A stretch of DNA of 64,000 bases, taken from the NCBI RefSeq assembly GCF_002116635.1, contig NZ_LQPW01000163.1, positions 1 to 64,000 of the forward strand. The letters run 5' to 3'. The DNA comes from Mycobacterium szulgai. GTDB taxonomy: Bacteria; Actinomycetota; Actinomycetes; Mycobacteriales; Mycobacteriaceae. Position numbers and translations under genes: made by a program. Of the stretch, positions 17,474 to 25,882 are shown piece after piece. The notes under the pieces were generated by a model that was given only the letters and a program-made list of their open reading frames with translations, had not been told where the DNA came from and ran no database searches. How positions within the stretch are numbered: position 1 is the first letter of the stretch; every line of letters begins with the position of its first letter.

Positions 17474-19017
17474 CCCGTTTCGTTTGGCGCCAGTTGATCA
17501 TGTTCGGCATCATCAGCACCGTCACAGCGATCGCACTGGGCTGGTATTACCTGCGGATTCCCACCGCCCTCGGCATCGGCCAATACACGCTCAAGGCTGA
17601 CCTGCCCAGGTCAGGCGGCCTGTACCGGACGGCCAACGTGACTTATCGCGGTGAAACCATCGGCACGATCACCGCCGTCGAGCCGACCAAGACGGGTGCC
17701 GAAGTGACGATGAGTATCGCTAACCGCTACCAGATTCCGATTGACGCTTCGGCGAATGTCCATTCGGTGTCCGCGGTCGGCGAGCAGTACCTGGACCTGG
17801 TGTCGGAAGGCAATCCGGGCAAATACTTCTCGCCGGGACAGACCATCACCAAGGCGACGGTTCCGACTGAGATCGGGCCGGCACTGGACGCCGCCGACCG
17901 CGGGCTGGCCGTGCTGCCCAAGGAGAAGATCGCCACGCTGCTCGACGAAACAGCCCAAGCCGTCGGCGGATTGGGCCCGGCGCTGCAACGGCTGGTCGAT
18001 GCCACCCAGGCGCTCGCCGGCGACTTCAAGACCAATATCGGCGATGTCAACGACATCATCCAAAACTCCGGGCCGATCATCGACAGCCAGGTCAACTCGA
18101 GCGAGGCGATAAAACGCTGGTCGCACAATCTGAATGTGCTGGCCGCGCAGAGCGCGGAAAACGACCAGTACGTGCAACGCATCCTGACCCGGGCGGCGCC
18201 GACGGCCGATCAGGTCAACGCGGTGTTCGGCGACGTCCGCGATTCGCTGCCGCAGACGCTGGCAAATCTCGAAATCGTGCTGGACATGCTCAAGCGCTAC
18301 CACAAGGGTGTCGAGCAATTGCTTGTTGCCTATCCGCAGGGCGCCGCGGAAGGCCAGACGGTGACGGCACCGTTTCCCGGTTACGCGACGCTGGACACGG
18401 CGCTGACCATCAACCAGCCCCCACCCTGTCTGACGGGCTTTCTGCCGGCTCCGCAGTGGCGGTCTCCGGCGGATACCAGCCTGGCGCCGATGCCCTCGGG
18501 GACATATTGCAAGATCCCACAGGAGACTCCGGCCAACGCCGTGCGCGGCGCGCGCAACCTGCCGTGTGTGGATGTACCGGGGAAGCGGGCAGCCACGCCG
18601 CGAGAGTGCCGTTCCTCCCAGCCGTATGAGCCGGCCGGCACTAACCCGTGGTACGGCGACCCCAACCAGATCCTCACCTGTCCAGCGCCCGCGGCGCGCT
18701 GCGATCAACCGGTGAAGCCCGGCATCGTCATCCCGGCCCCGTCGGTCAACAACGGCATGAACCCGGCGCCCGCTGACCGGGTGCCGGGGACGCCGCCACC
18801 GATCAGTGACCCGTTGTCGCGGCCGGGATCGGGGACGGTGCTTTGCAACGGGCAACAGCCCAACCCGTGTGTCTATACCCCGGGCGGCCCTGCCACCGCG
18901 CTGTACAACCCGCAGAGCGGCGAACTGGTGGGGCCCGACGGCGTCAGATACTCCGTCGAGAACTCGACCAAAACGGGAGACGACGGGTGGAAGGACATGC
19001 TGGCGCCGCAGCGCTGA
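17467..19017 (+). CDS. mceF: MceF family lipid-binding protein
   Basis: This 516-residue protein closes the operon and overlaps mceE by 7 bases. An N-terminal membrane helix is followed by the MCE domain (SGGLYRTANVTYRGETIGTI), a helical domain, and a Cys- and Pro-containing C-terminal region (CPAPAARCDQPVKPGIVIP) typical of MceF. No mce-associated (mam/mas) genes follow, unlike the mce1, mce3 and mce4 loci of M. tuberculosis, so the operon stops at the minimal eight genes. Confidence 0.92.
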   Translation: MLTRFVWRQLIMFGIISTVTAIALGWYYLRIPTALGIGQYTLKADLPRSGGLYRTANVTYRGETIGTITAVEPTKTGAEVTMSIANRYQIPIDASANVHSVSAVGEQYLDLVSEGNPGKYFSPGQTITKATVPTEIGPALDAADRGLAVLPKEKIATLLDETAQAVGGLGPALQRLVDATQALAGDFKTNIGDVNDIIQNSGPIIDSQVNSSEAIKRWSHNLNVLAAQSAENDQYVQRILTRAAPTADQVNAVFGDVRDSLPQTLANLEIVLDMLKRYHKGVEQLLVAYPQGAAEGQTVTAPFPGYATLDTALTINQPPPCLTGFLPAPQWRSPADTSLAPMPSGTYCKIPQETPANAVRGARNLPCVDVPGKRAATPRECRSSQPYEPAGTNPWYGDPNQILTCPAPAARCDQPVKPGIVIPAPSVNNGMNPAPADRVPGTPPPISDPLSRPGSGTVLCNGQQPNPCVYTPGGPATALYNPQSGELVGPDGVRYSVENSTKTGDDGWKDMLAPQR

Positions 19018-19159
19018 ACTACCCCGATGTTCGCGTCGACGGCAATTCCGGCAACCGGACCGGTTACAGTACCGGCGGCCCAATCAATCATGTTGGCAGT
19101 AAACGAATTTCACCACAGCGCGGTCTCGTCGGCCCAGTAATGAGCCAACCCCCGAACAG

Positions 19160-19190
19160 TTGACACTGACCGCACGTACAGTCATATACT
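19160..19190 (+). promoter_or_regulatory. Candidate sigma-A-type promoter of the triple antitoxin gene
   Basis: TTGACA (19160-19165) and TATACT (19185-19190) are separated by 19 bases. The GGAGG ribosome binding site starts one base after the -10 box, so the transcript would begin inside or near it unless an upstream hexamer is used. The near-consensus boxes are unusual in this GC-rich window. Confidence 0.45.
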
Positions 19191-19202
19191 GGAGGTGATG
19201 CT

Positions 19203-19712
19203 GTGCGGCTCTGCGCACGCAGCGATCGGAGCGAAATGCGGGAAGTGATTGGCCTAGGCCAACTTCGGAGCAACGCGTGCACGTACCTTGAGCGGGTTGC
19301 CGCCGGGGAGACGATCGATGTTGTCCGTCGCGGCAAATTGGTGGCACGCATCGTGTCAGTCGGTGACTGGAGGGTGGCCCCGATTCCCGCGCGATCTGTG
19401 AAAGTGGCGCGCGACACCGGTGGGTGGGTCGGGCTTGACGAACTGCGCACGCGGGCCGGGCGGTGCTTCGATCGGGTTGAGGCTGGGGAGACGATTTTTG
19501 TCGTCCGTGCCGGCAAGCTACTTGCCCGGATCGTGTCGGCCGGTGACTCGACGATGACCCCGATCCCGGCGGACGATGGCGGTCCCATCGAACTTGACGA
19601 ACTGCGAAAGCGGGCAGGGCGCTATTTCGACCAAGTTGCGGCAGGGCAGACGATTGAGGTCATCCGCAGCGGCAAGCTGGTTGCTCGCATCGTGTCCGCC
19701 GCCAGCGGTTAG
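19203..19712 (+). CDS. Triple tandem Phd/VapB-type antitoxin-domain protein
   Basis: The 169-residue protein is built of three copies of a roughly 45-residue Phd/YefM-like antitoxin fold: about 12-55 (GLGQLRSNACTYLERVAAGE, then RRGKLVARIVSVGD), about 73-113 (VGLDELRTRAGRCFDRVEAG, RAGKLLARIVSAGD) and about 127-167 (IELDELRKRAGRYFDQVAAG, RSGKLVARIVSAAS). Normal antitoxins have one such domain plus a toxin-binding tail. No toxin gene (PIN or RelE-like) is adjacent. GTG 19203 is chosen because GGAGG lies 7 bases upstream; ATG 19236, with GGAGC, would give the classical MREVIG start. It may be a DNA-binding autoregulator or a multivalent antitoxin. Confidence 0.75.
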   Translation: MRLCARSDRSEMREVIGLGQLRSNACTYLERVAAGETIDVVRRGKLVARIVSVGDWRVAPIPARSVKVARDTGGWVGLDELRTRAGRCFDRVEAGETIFVVRAGKLLARIVSAGDSTMTPIPADDGGPIELDELRKRAGRYFDQVAAGQTIEVIRSGKLVARIVSAASG

Positions 19713-19796
19713 TGCCGTGGCTGCACCGCCGATCGAGTAGCAACCGTCATCCCAGATAGTTGGCGCTTTTCGCGTCGTCCCACTATCTTCTTCGGG

Positions 19797-20807
19797 GTGA
19801 TCTCCTCAGCTGCTGGTGCACTCGCACGTTGGATGGTTCCCTTTATGGCGGTTACCGCCGTTGCCGGCACGGCTTTGGTAGCCGACCCGCCGCAGGTCGG
19901 ACAGGCCCCGGCGATGCGTCTGGTCGATGCGTCCAACCCGTTGGCCGGGCAGCCCTTCTACGTCGACCCGGCGTCGGCGGCCATGGCCGCGCACAACGCC
20001 AATCCGGGTAACGCCCAGCTCACGGCCATCGCCAACACGCCGCAGGCCTACTGGATCGACCAGGCATTTCCGGCCGGTTCGGTCGGCGGCACGGTCGCGC
20101 GGTACACCGGCGCGGCCCAGGCCGCCGGCAGCATGCCGATTCTGACGCTCTATGGAATCCCGCATCGCGACTGCGGCAGCTACGCATCCGGTGGATTCGC
20201 GTCAGGCGCTGACTACAAGCAGTGGATCGACGCCGTCGCATCCGGCCTGGGTGGGTCGCCGGCCGCGATCATCGTCGAACCCGACGCACTCGACATGGCC
20301 GACTGCCTGTCGGCTGACCAGCGCCAGGAACGCTTCGATCTGATCCGCTACGCGGTCGACACGCTGACCCGCGACCCGGCCGCTGCGGTGTACGTGGACG
20401 GCGGGCACTCACGTTGGCTGAGCGCCGAGGAAATCGCTAACCGGCTCAACCAGGCCGGTGTCGGCCATGCCCGGGGCTTCAGCCTCAACGTCTCGAACTT
20501 CTTCACCACTGATGAGGAGACCGGCTACGGAGAGGCGGTTTCGGGGCTCACGGGCGGATCGCACTACGTGATCGACACCGGGCGCAACGGTGCCGGACCC
20601 GCGCCCGATGGAGCGCTCAGCTGGTGCAACCCGAGCGGTCGCGCCTTGGGCACCCCGCCCACCACGGCTACCGCGGGCGCGCACGCGGACGCCTACCTGT
20701 GGATCAAGCGTCCCGGCGAATCCGACGGTTCGTGCAACGGGGGAGCCCAGGCCGGCCACTTCGTCAGCCAGTACGCCATCGACCTGGCCCAGAACGCGGG
20801 GCAGTAG
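19797..20807 (+). CDS. Secreted glycoside hydrolase family 6 (cellulase-type)
   Basis: The 336-residue protein starts with a signal-like segment (WMVPFMAVTAVAGTALVA). The rest matches GH6 endoglucanase/cellobiohydrolase architecture, with YGIPHRDCG (region of the catalytic acid), IIVEPDALDM, YVDGGHSRW, VIDTGRNG, WCNPSGRALG and DAYLWIKRPGESDG. These are the conserved active-site segments of GH6 and all are intact. CelA1 (Rv0062) is the M. tuberculosis relative. There is no carbohydrate-binding module. GTG 19797 gives the longest signal peptide; ATG 19833 is an alternative. It is a single gene with no obvious partners. Confidence 0.88.
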   Translation: MISSAAGALARWMVPFMAVTAVAGTALVADPPQVGQAPAMRLVDASNPLAGQPFYVDPASAAMAAHNANPGNAQLTAIANTPQAYWIDQAFPAGSVGGTVARYTGAAQAAGSMPILTLYGIPHRDCGSYASGGFASGADYKQWIDAVASGLGGSPAAIIVEPDALDMADCLSADQRQERFDLIRYAVDTLTRDPAAAVYVDGGHSRWLSAEEIANRLNQAGVGHARGFSLNVSNFFTTDEETGYGEAVSGLTGGSHYVIDTGRNGAGPAPDGALSWCNPSGRALGTPPTTATAGAHADAYLWIKRPGESDGSCNGGAQAGHFVSQYAIDLAQNAGQ

Positions 20808-20826
20808 CGCACCTCGAGCCCAGGCC

Positions 20827-21498
20827 TCACCCCACCTGGTGACGTTGCTCTTCTTCTGTCTTCGCCACGACGGAGTCATATAGCGCGGTGTCCGCGAGTA
20901 ATCCGTGGGTGTAGATCTCTAGGGCGGGCAGCAGCATGTCCTTGCCGTAGTCGCGCAAAACGGCAGCCATATCGCTCGGGTTCTCGTGCATGTGCAGGTA
21001 GAGCAGGAATCCGCCGCCACCGGTCATCGCCAGAAACTTGGCTCGTGCCTTGGGATCACGGCTGGGCCGAATAGTGCCGGCGCGAACGGCATCCTCGATG
21101 TAGCCCTCGGCGTTGTCGATCATCTGATCCATCAGAGCACGGCCCAACGCGCCACCAGAAAGCATGCTGCGCACCAGGTATTCCATCATTGGCGCGTAGG
21201 ACTCGATCTGCGCCACCTGCTCGAACCAGGCCTCGGGTGAAACCGATTGCAAAGCTTCGGATTTCGCTGATCTGATCGATTCTGCGATGTAGTCGTCGCA
21301 CGCTTCGCGCAAGCCCTCTTTGGACCCGAACTCGCGCACTAACAGCTCAACGTCGACACCTGCTGCCGCGGCGACTGCCGACAATTCCGCTTCGAAGCCG
21401 TGCTTGCCGAAATGGCCGACCGCCGCATCAAGAATCCGCGCCCGTGTCTCTTGTTCGCCGGAAAGATCCGGCCCAGCGGCTACCGTCTGTATCGTCAT
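20827..21498 (-). CDS. TetR family transcriptional regulator
   Basis: The 223-residue protein starts at ATG 21498, preceded by AGGAGGAGA; longer upstream frames lack support. The N-terminal helix-turn-helix is visible (RARILDAAVGHFGKHGFEAE and VDVELLVREFGSKEGLREAC). The C-terminal half is helical with a short Gly patch (MTGGGGFLLYLHMHE), as in TetR_C domains. It is transcribed away from the Rv2628-like gene, so the 250-base gap could hold its operator; the palindromes there resemble DosR boxes. Target and ligand are unknown. Confidence 0.85.
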   Translation of the reverse strand: MTIQTVAAGPDLSGEQETRARILDAAVGHFGKHGFEAELSAVAAAAGVDVELLVREFGSKEGLREACDDYIAESIRSAKSEALQSVSPEAWFEQVAQIESYAPMMEYLVRSMLSGGALGRALMDQMIDNAEGYIEDAVRAGTIRPSRDPKARAKFLAMTGGGGFLLYLHMHENPSDMAAVLRDYGKDMLLPALEIYTHGLLADTALYDSVVAKTEEEQRHQVG

Positions 21499-21583
21499 CG
21501 TCTCCTCCTGACACCAGTCGTGCCGGCCAGGCGAATTCGCCTGTGCTGTCGGAAACATAACGACGGCCGCCACTGTCGATCTA

Positions 21584-21599
21584 GGGCCTTTGGGCCATC
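21584..21599. promoter_or_regulatory. DosR-box-like palindrome
   Basis: AGGGCCTTTGGGCCAT resembles the symmetric DosR site (GGGNCN4GNCCC pattern). It is the leftmost of several such motifs between the TetR gene and the Rv2628-like gene, about 150 bases before the latter's start. Confidence 0.35.
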
Positions 21600-21630
21600 G
21601 GGTCACTGTGACGAAAGGCCTTTGAGCCAG

Positions 21631-21645
21631 GGACTTCGGCAGGAC
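21631..21645. promoter_or_regulatory. DosR-box-like half site
   Basis: GGGACTTCGGCAGGA has a perfect left half (GGGACTT) and a poor right half. It lies between two other candidates in the same gap, consistent with the clustered boxes seen at DosR promoters. Confidence 0.35.
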
Positions 21646-21679
21646 GCCTCGAAGACCGAAGCACCACCGGGCGGTTTCG

Positions 21680-21698
21680 TTCGGCCCTAGGGGCCCAA
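21680..21698. promoter_or_regulatory. DosR-box-like palindrome before the Rv2628-like gene
   Basis: TTCGGCCCTAGGGGCCCAA is a near-palindrome with the TTSGG...CCSAA ends of the DosR consensus. Its centre lies about 60 bases before ATG 21749, a usual distance for a DosR-activated promoter. Confidence 0.5.
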
Positions 21699-21748
21699 CC
21701 GCCGAAATGGTCGGATCAATACCAAGGGCGACCGAGGAGGCAACCATC

Positions 21749-22108
21749 ATGACGACAAGGTTCTGGACCTTGGCCGCAGCCTCGGAAACCACCGCTTTCG
21801 ACCACCCACGGACCGGCCTGCAGTCCCTTCTGCAGACGGCCAACCATTTGACCTTGGGCTGGCTGAATCGGCCATTCACGCCGACGATGACCGTTTATCA
21901 CATCACCGATCAATTGCATGCCGGGCGCGTGGCCGACGTGCCGGCTGACCAGATCGCGCCGACAGTTTCGGCTTGGCTGGCTGAGCTCGGTGTCCAAAGC
22001 CCATTGGTCGAGGATCTGGCGCGTGCAGCGCGGGCCGGCGACTGGCCGGCCGTTTATGCCGTCGGCGAGCACCTATCCGTCGAGGTAACACTTGCCGCCG
22101 CGGCCTAG
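21749..22108 (+). CDS. Rv2628-like dormancy protein
   Basis: The C-terminal 75 residues of this 119-residue protein (YHITDQLHAGRVADVPADQI, then VSAWLAELGVQSPL and GDWPAVYAVGEHLSVEV) closely follow the M. tuberculosis DosR-regulon antigen Rv2628. The N-terminal part differs. Function is unknown; the protein is small and soluble with no catalytic motif. ATG 21749 follows GAGGAGG. It is the first gene of the rightward DosR-type series, with candidate DosR boxes upstream. Confidence 0.8.
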   Translation: MTTRFWTLAAASETTAFDHPRTGLQSLLQTANHLTLGWLNRPFTPTMTVYHITDQLHAGRVADVPADQIAPTVSAWLAELGVQSPLVEDLARAARAGDWPAVYAVGEHLSVEVTLAAAA

Positions 22109-22240
22109 CCCGGGGAGCGAATCGAGCCTTCCGGTAATGGCACAAAGTCCCGTCCATAAAGGACGCCGTGCTCTCGTATCGGCGCTCGGATCGGGCGATT
22201 GTCGAAAGCAGGACTTCCTGGCTCGAAAGGAACTCAAGTC

Positions 22241-23242
22241 ATGAACGCACTCTTCCCAGATGCAGGCACGATCCATACGGTGTTGACGCTGGCTTCGCGC
22301 GCGCCGTCGGTTCACAACACGCAACCGTGGCACTGGCGCGTGGGTCAGTCGAGCCTGCATCTGTACTCCGATACCAGCCTGCAACTGCCCCACACCGATC
22401 CAGATGGCCGCGACCTGTTATTGAGCTGTGGCGCGGCGCTGAATCACTGCATCATCGCGCTGGCAGCCACCGGGTGGCAGTCCAAGGTGTCCCGGCTGCC
22501 GAATCCGGCAGATCCCCAGCACCTGGCAGCAATCGAGGTGTCCCCTCAAACACCCGATCAACTCGACATCATGCTGGCCGCGGCGATACCGCGGCGCCGA
22601 ACCGATCGCCGGCAGTACGGCTTCTGGGAGGTCCCGGTCGCCGACATTGCCCTAATGGCCGCGCGGGCCGCTCGCAATGGGGTGGCGCTGCATCGAGTCG
22701 AAGCAGTGAACAAGCTGAATGCCATTGTGTCACAGTCGGTTACAACGCACGCCGCGGATCCCGAATACATCAGCGAGCTTGCGACTTGGAGCGGGCGGCA
22801 TGCCTCGGAGGTTGGTGTTCCGGCCCGCAACACGCCGGCAACAGACCCGGCCGCCACGATCCCCAGTAGGCGTTTTGCCGCCCCTACGCTGGCCATGCCT
22901 CGCAACGAACTCGTCGACGTCGACACCGCCGTAGTTCTCGCACTCGGAACCCACACCGACGACCGCTTGGCGCAGCTGCGCGCTGGGGAGGCCACCAGCG
23001 TCGTGCTCCTCACCGCGACAGCGATGGGGCTGGCCAGCTGCCCGGTCACCGAACCGCTGGAAATCCCCGAGACACGTGCGGCCGTCCGCGCCGATGTTTT
23101 CGGCAACCAGAGCTACCCGCAGATGTTGCTCCGGGTGGGCTGGGCACCGATCAACGCCGATCCGTTACCGGCGACGCCGCGACGTGCGTTCTCCGAAACC
23201 GTTGAATGGCTGACTGATCCGGAACCAAGCGATGTCCGATAG
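22241..23242 (+). CDS. Acg-family nitroreductase-like protein
   Basis: The 333-residue protein belongs to the Acg family (Rv2032, Rv3131, Rv3127), which has a double nitroreductase fold with a lid over the FMN site and is thought to store or sequester flavin rather than reduce nitro compounds. Diagnostic motifs are RAPSVHNTQPWHWRV, DPDGRDLLLSCGAALNH, RRRTDRRQYG and GLASCPVTEPLEIPETRAAV. ATG 22241 is preceded by AAAGGAA. It overlaps the next gene by 11 bases. A second family member lies at 53823. Confidence 0.87.
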   Translation: MNALFPDAGTIHTVLTLASRAPSVHNTQPWHWRVGQSSLHLYSDTSLQLPHTDPDGRDLLLSCGAALNHCIIALAATGWQSKVSRLPNPADPQHLAAIEVSPQTPDQLDIMLAAAIPRRRTDRRQYGFWEVPVADIALMAARAARNGVALHRVEAVNKLNAIVSQSVTTHAADPEYISELATWSGRHASEVGVPARNTPATDPAATIPSRRFAAPTLAMPRNELVDVDTAVVLALGTHTDDRLAQLRAGEATSVVLLTATAMGLASCPVTEPLEIPETRAAVRADVFGNQSYPQMLLRVGWAPINADPLPATPRRAFSETVEWLTDPEPSDVR

Positions 23243-23837
23243 ATCCGATAGGGAGGCCTTCACCCTGAATCCGCACACCTGGCTGATCGCGCGCATCGTT
23301 GGCCGCAACCCGCTGCTCAGGCGCTCCGACCGCATCGAAGCCTTTGTCATCGTGCTGGCTCTGGTTGTGTCGCTGGTCGCTATCCCGGTCACTGGTGTGG
23401 TGGGCGCGTCCGTCTACAGCGCGCGCTGGCGGCAGTACGACCAGCAGGCGCACACGCGTCATACGGTCACGGCAACAGTCATCAGCGCGAGGGCGACCGC
23501 CGAACGGGAGTCCAACCAGGCTGTTGTGCAGGCAAAGTGGCCGGTGGGCGCCGACGAGCGCAGTGGCTCGTTCGAACACCGCAAGCCGGTCAAACCGGGC
23601 GACCGCATCCAGGTTTGGGTCGACACCGCAGGCAACCTCACCCCGCCGCCCACCCCGGCTTGGCGTGCAGTGGGCGATGCCGTGCTCACCGCGATGACGG
23701 TGCTGTTGATCGTCGGTTTGGCGATCACCTGGCTGCGGAGTGTGGTCGGGTCGAGACTGGACCGAACCCGCGACGCGCAATGGGAGCATGAGATCGCCTG
23801 CTTGCAGGAACATGGCGGCCGCACGAATTGGCATTGA
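23232..23837 (+). CDS. Rv1733c-like two-helix membrane protein
   Basis: The 201-residue protein has hydrophobic helices at about 36-60 (IEAFVIVLALVVSLVAIPVT) and 158-180, with a soluble, probably extracytoplasmic domain between them. That domain carries RWRQYDQQAHTRH, VQAKWPVG and KPGDRIQVWVDTAGNLTPPP. This is the layout and motif order of the DosR-regulon protein Rv1733c, a known T-cell antigen of unknown function. It overlaps the Acg-like gene by 11 bases, so the two are co-translated. Confidence 0.82.
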   Translation: MSDRSDREAFTLNPHTWLIARIVGRNPLLRRSDRIEAFVIVLALVVSLVAIPVTGVVGASVYSARWRQYDQQAHTRHTVTATVISARATAERESNQAVVQAKWPVGADERSGSFEHRKPVKPGDRIQVWVDTAGNLTPPPTPAWRAVGDAVLTAMTVLLIVGLAITWLRSVVGSRLDRTRDAQWEHEIACLQEHGGRTNWH

Positions 23838-23901
23838 CGAGCACGTGTCGAGTATTGACGGGTAAAAGTTCTATGCAGCGCACCTGGATTGGGCGGATGA
23901 T

Positions 23902-25032
23902 GTGTCGGTGACCGGACACGACGAAGACTCGGTCGCTGGGTTGCTGGACTCGGCCGGCCTGCACCGCCTGGTGGACGTGTTGATCGAGCGGGGTTACCGC
24001 GTAGTCGGTCCGGCGTTGCGCGGCAACGCCATTGTGCTCGCAGAACTGGAGTCCGCGCGCGACCTTCCGTACGGCTGGGGCGTGGAGGTGAGCCCAGGGC
24101 ATTATCGCCTGCGCGGCCGCGACGACCGTGCGGCGTTCGGGCATTCGGCCGGGCCGCAGTCTTGGAAACAGTTTCTGCACCCGCAACGGGAGCGGTTATG
24201 GGCGGGCACCCGGAACGGTTGCGCCGACGATGAACCCGTTCAAGACACGCCGCGGTATGCATTCCTGGGTGTGCGGGGCTGCGACCTCGCCGCGATCGCG
24301 ACCCTCGACCGGGTGTTGGGCGGTGGCGCTCATCCCGACAATTCGTTCGTCAGTCGCCGGCGACAGATCTTCGTCGTCGCGGTGAATTGCACTGAACCCG
24401 GGGGGCTCTGCTTCTGTGCTTCAATGGGCACCGGGCCAGCGGTAGGTCCCGGCTACGATTTGGCGCTCACCGAGCGCCTCGACGGCGGGGAGCCGACCTA
24501 TGTCGTAGACGTCGGTAGCCCAGCGGGCGCCGACGTCATGGCCGCGCTGGCGCCGCGGCAGGCGACCGATACCGAAATCGCCTGCGCACGTGACGATGTC
24601 GCGAACGCCGCGAACAAGATGGGCCGGCACATGCCGGACACGGATCTGCGCAGCCTGCTGGCCGACTCGCGTGAATCTGCTCAGTGGGAGGAGGTGGCGA
24701 GCCGCTGCCTGACGTGCGGCAACTGCACGATGGTGTGTCCCACCTGCTTTTGCACCACCACTGAAGACGTCAGCGACCTGACCGGTGACCACGCCGAACG
24801 CTGGCGACACTGGGCGTCGTGCTTCGAATTCGACTTCACCTACGTCCACGGCGGCGGCAGCGTCCGTCAGTCCGGCGCATCGCGCTATCGGCACTGGCTG
24901 ACGCACAAATTGGGTACCTGGCACGACCAGTTCGGCATGTCCGGCTGCGTTGGTTGCGGGCGATGTATTGCCTGGTGTCCGACCGGCATCGACATAACCG
25001 CCGAGATGAACAAGATGGCCGGAGATGACTGA
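23902..25032 (+). CDS. hyhB: Group 3b [NiFe]-hydrogenase beta subunit (4Fe-4S protein)
   Basis: The 376-residue protein resembles the beta subunit of cytoplasmic NADP-linked hydrogenases/sulfhydrogenases (also anaerobic sulfite reductase A). Near the C-terminus are two 4Fe-4S sites: CLTCGNCTMVCPTCFC and CVGCGRCIAWCPTGID. A Cys cluster in the middle (GVRGCDLAAI, GGLCFCASMG) is also typical. It passes electrons between the diaphorase and hydrogenase modules. GTG 23902 follows GGCGGA; GTG 23908 is possible. First of six tightly coupled genes; overlaps the gamma gene by 8 bases. Confidence 0.9.
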   Translation: MSVTGHDEDSVAGLLDSAGLHRLVDVLIERGYRVVGPALRGNAIVLAELESARDLPYGWGVEVSPGHYRLRGRDDRAAFGHSAGPQSWKQFLHPQRERLWAGTRNGCADDEPVQDTPRYAFLGVRGCDLAAIATLDRVLGGGAHPDNSFVSRRRQIFVVAVNCTEPGGLCFCASMGTGPAVGPGYDLALTERLDGGEPTYVVDVGSPAGADVMAALAPRQATDTEIACARDDVANAANKMGRHMPDTDLRSLLADSRESAQWEEVASRCLTCGNCTMVCPTCFCTTTEDVSDLTGDHAERWRHWASCFEFDFTYVHGGGSVRQSGASRYRHWLTHKLGTWHDQFGMSGCVGCGRCIAWCPTGIDITAEMNKMAGDD

Positions 25033-25882
25033 ATGGACGACGGTGGCCACGTCGGCTCCCTCGGCCATGGCGCCGCTGCCTTACCGGGTGCGCAGTCGTG
25101 TTGTGGAGAGCCCGGATTCGGCGACGCTGTGCCTGGAGCCGGTGGGCGAGGCGGTGCGGTCACCGGAGCCCGGCGAGTTCATGATGCTGTACGCCTTCGG
25201 CGTCGGCGAGGCCGCTATCTCGATCAGTGGCGATCCGACGGTCACGGACGGGTCGATCACGCACACCATTCGCGCGGTCGGCGCGGTCAGCCGTGCCCTG
25301 CACGACGCTCAACCGGGCAGCGTCATCGGGGTGCGCGGCCCCTTCGGAACAAGCTGGGGGCTGGCCGAGGCCGAGGGCCGCGATCTGGTCATGGTCGCCG
25401 GCGGAGTGGGCTTGTGTCCGCTGCGTCCGGCGATCCTCGGCGCGTTGGCGCAGCGCGATCGCTACGGCCAGGTGATGCTCGTCGTGGGTGCCCGGTCGCG
25501 GGCTGACTTCGTATTCGCCGCTCAACTGCAAACCTGGGCCGAAGACCCACGGATCGACGTGCACCTGATCATCGACGCGCCGACGCAAGGCTGGAGCGGG
25601 GAGGTGGGACTGGTCACCGAACCGCTACGCCGGCTGACGCTCGAGCCGGGCCGTACCAGCGCGTTTCTCTGCGGACCCGAGCCCATGCTGCGATTCGGCG
25701 CTGAGGCTCTGATCGCCAAAGGCCTGGAACCCCAAGATATTCGGGTTTCACTTGAGCGCAACATGCAGTGCGGCATCGGCTGGTGCGGACATTGCCAGTT
25801 GGGTCCGCTGTTGCTCTGCCGAGACGGTCCGGTCGTCGGCTACGACGTTGCCGGACCGCTGCTGCGGGTGAAGGAGCTTTAG
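25025..25882 (+). CDS. hyhG: Group 3b hydrogenase gamma subunit (FAD/NAD(P)-binding diaphorase)
   Basis: This 285-residue ferredoxin-reductase-type subunit has an N-terminal FAD-binding beta-barrel (with IRAVGAVSRAL), a nucleotide-binding half (MVAGGVGLCPLRPAI, FLCGPEPML) and a C-terminal 2Fe-2S site (CGIGWCGHCQLGPLLLC). It exchanges electrons with NAD(P)H. The start overlaps hyhB and the stop abuts hyhS. In M. smegmatis the homologous Hyd3 is DosR-dependent and disposes of reductant as hydrogen during hypoxia; a similar role is likely here. Confidence 0.9.
   Translation: MTEWTTVATSAPSAMAPLPYRVRSRVVESPDSATLCLEPVGEAVRSPEPGEFMMLYAFGVGEAAISISGDPTVTDGSITHTIRAVGAVSRALHDAQPGSVIGVRGPFGTSWGLAEAEGRDLVMVAGGVGLCPLRPAILGALAQRDRYGQVMLVVGARSRADFVFAAQLQTWAEDPRIDVHLIIDAPTQGWSGEVGLVTEPLRRLTLEPGRTSAFLCGPEPMLRFGAEALIAKGLEPQDIRVSLERNMQCGIGWCGHCQLGPLLLCRDGPVVGYDVAGPLLRVKEL

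Noticed and set aside
19053..19065. AACCGG-A-CCGGTT after mceF as a terminator
   Set aside because: The one-base centre cannot form a stable hairpin loop and no T-run follows. It may be chance symmetry in GC-rich DNA.
17611..19083. Long minus-strand open frame opposite mceF
   Set aside because: It is antisense to a complete MceF gene with clear motifs. Its translation is Arg/His-rich and of low complexity with no domain, as expected for a GC-rich shadow frame.
19713..19796. Possible toxin partner after the triple antitoxin
   Set aside because: The gap is only about 80 bases and the next gene is a secreted family 6 glycoside hydrolase, not a toxin.
22142..22156. AAAGTCCCG motif before the first Acg-like gene as a DosR box
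   Set aside because: Only one half-site is present and the partner half is missing; kept out of the feature list.
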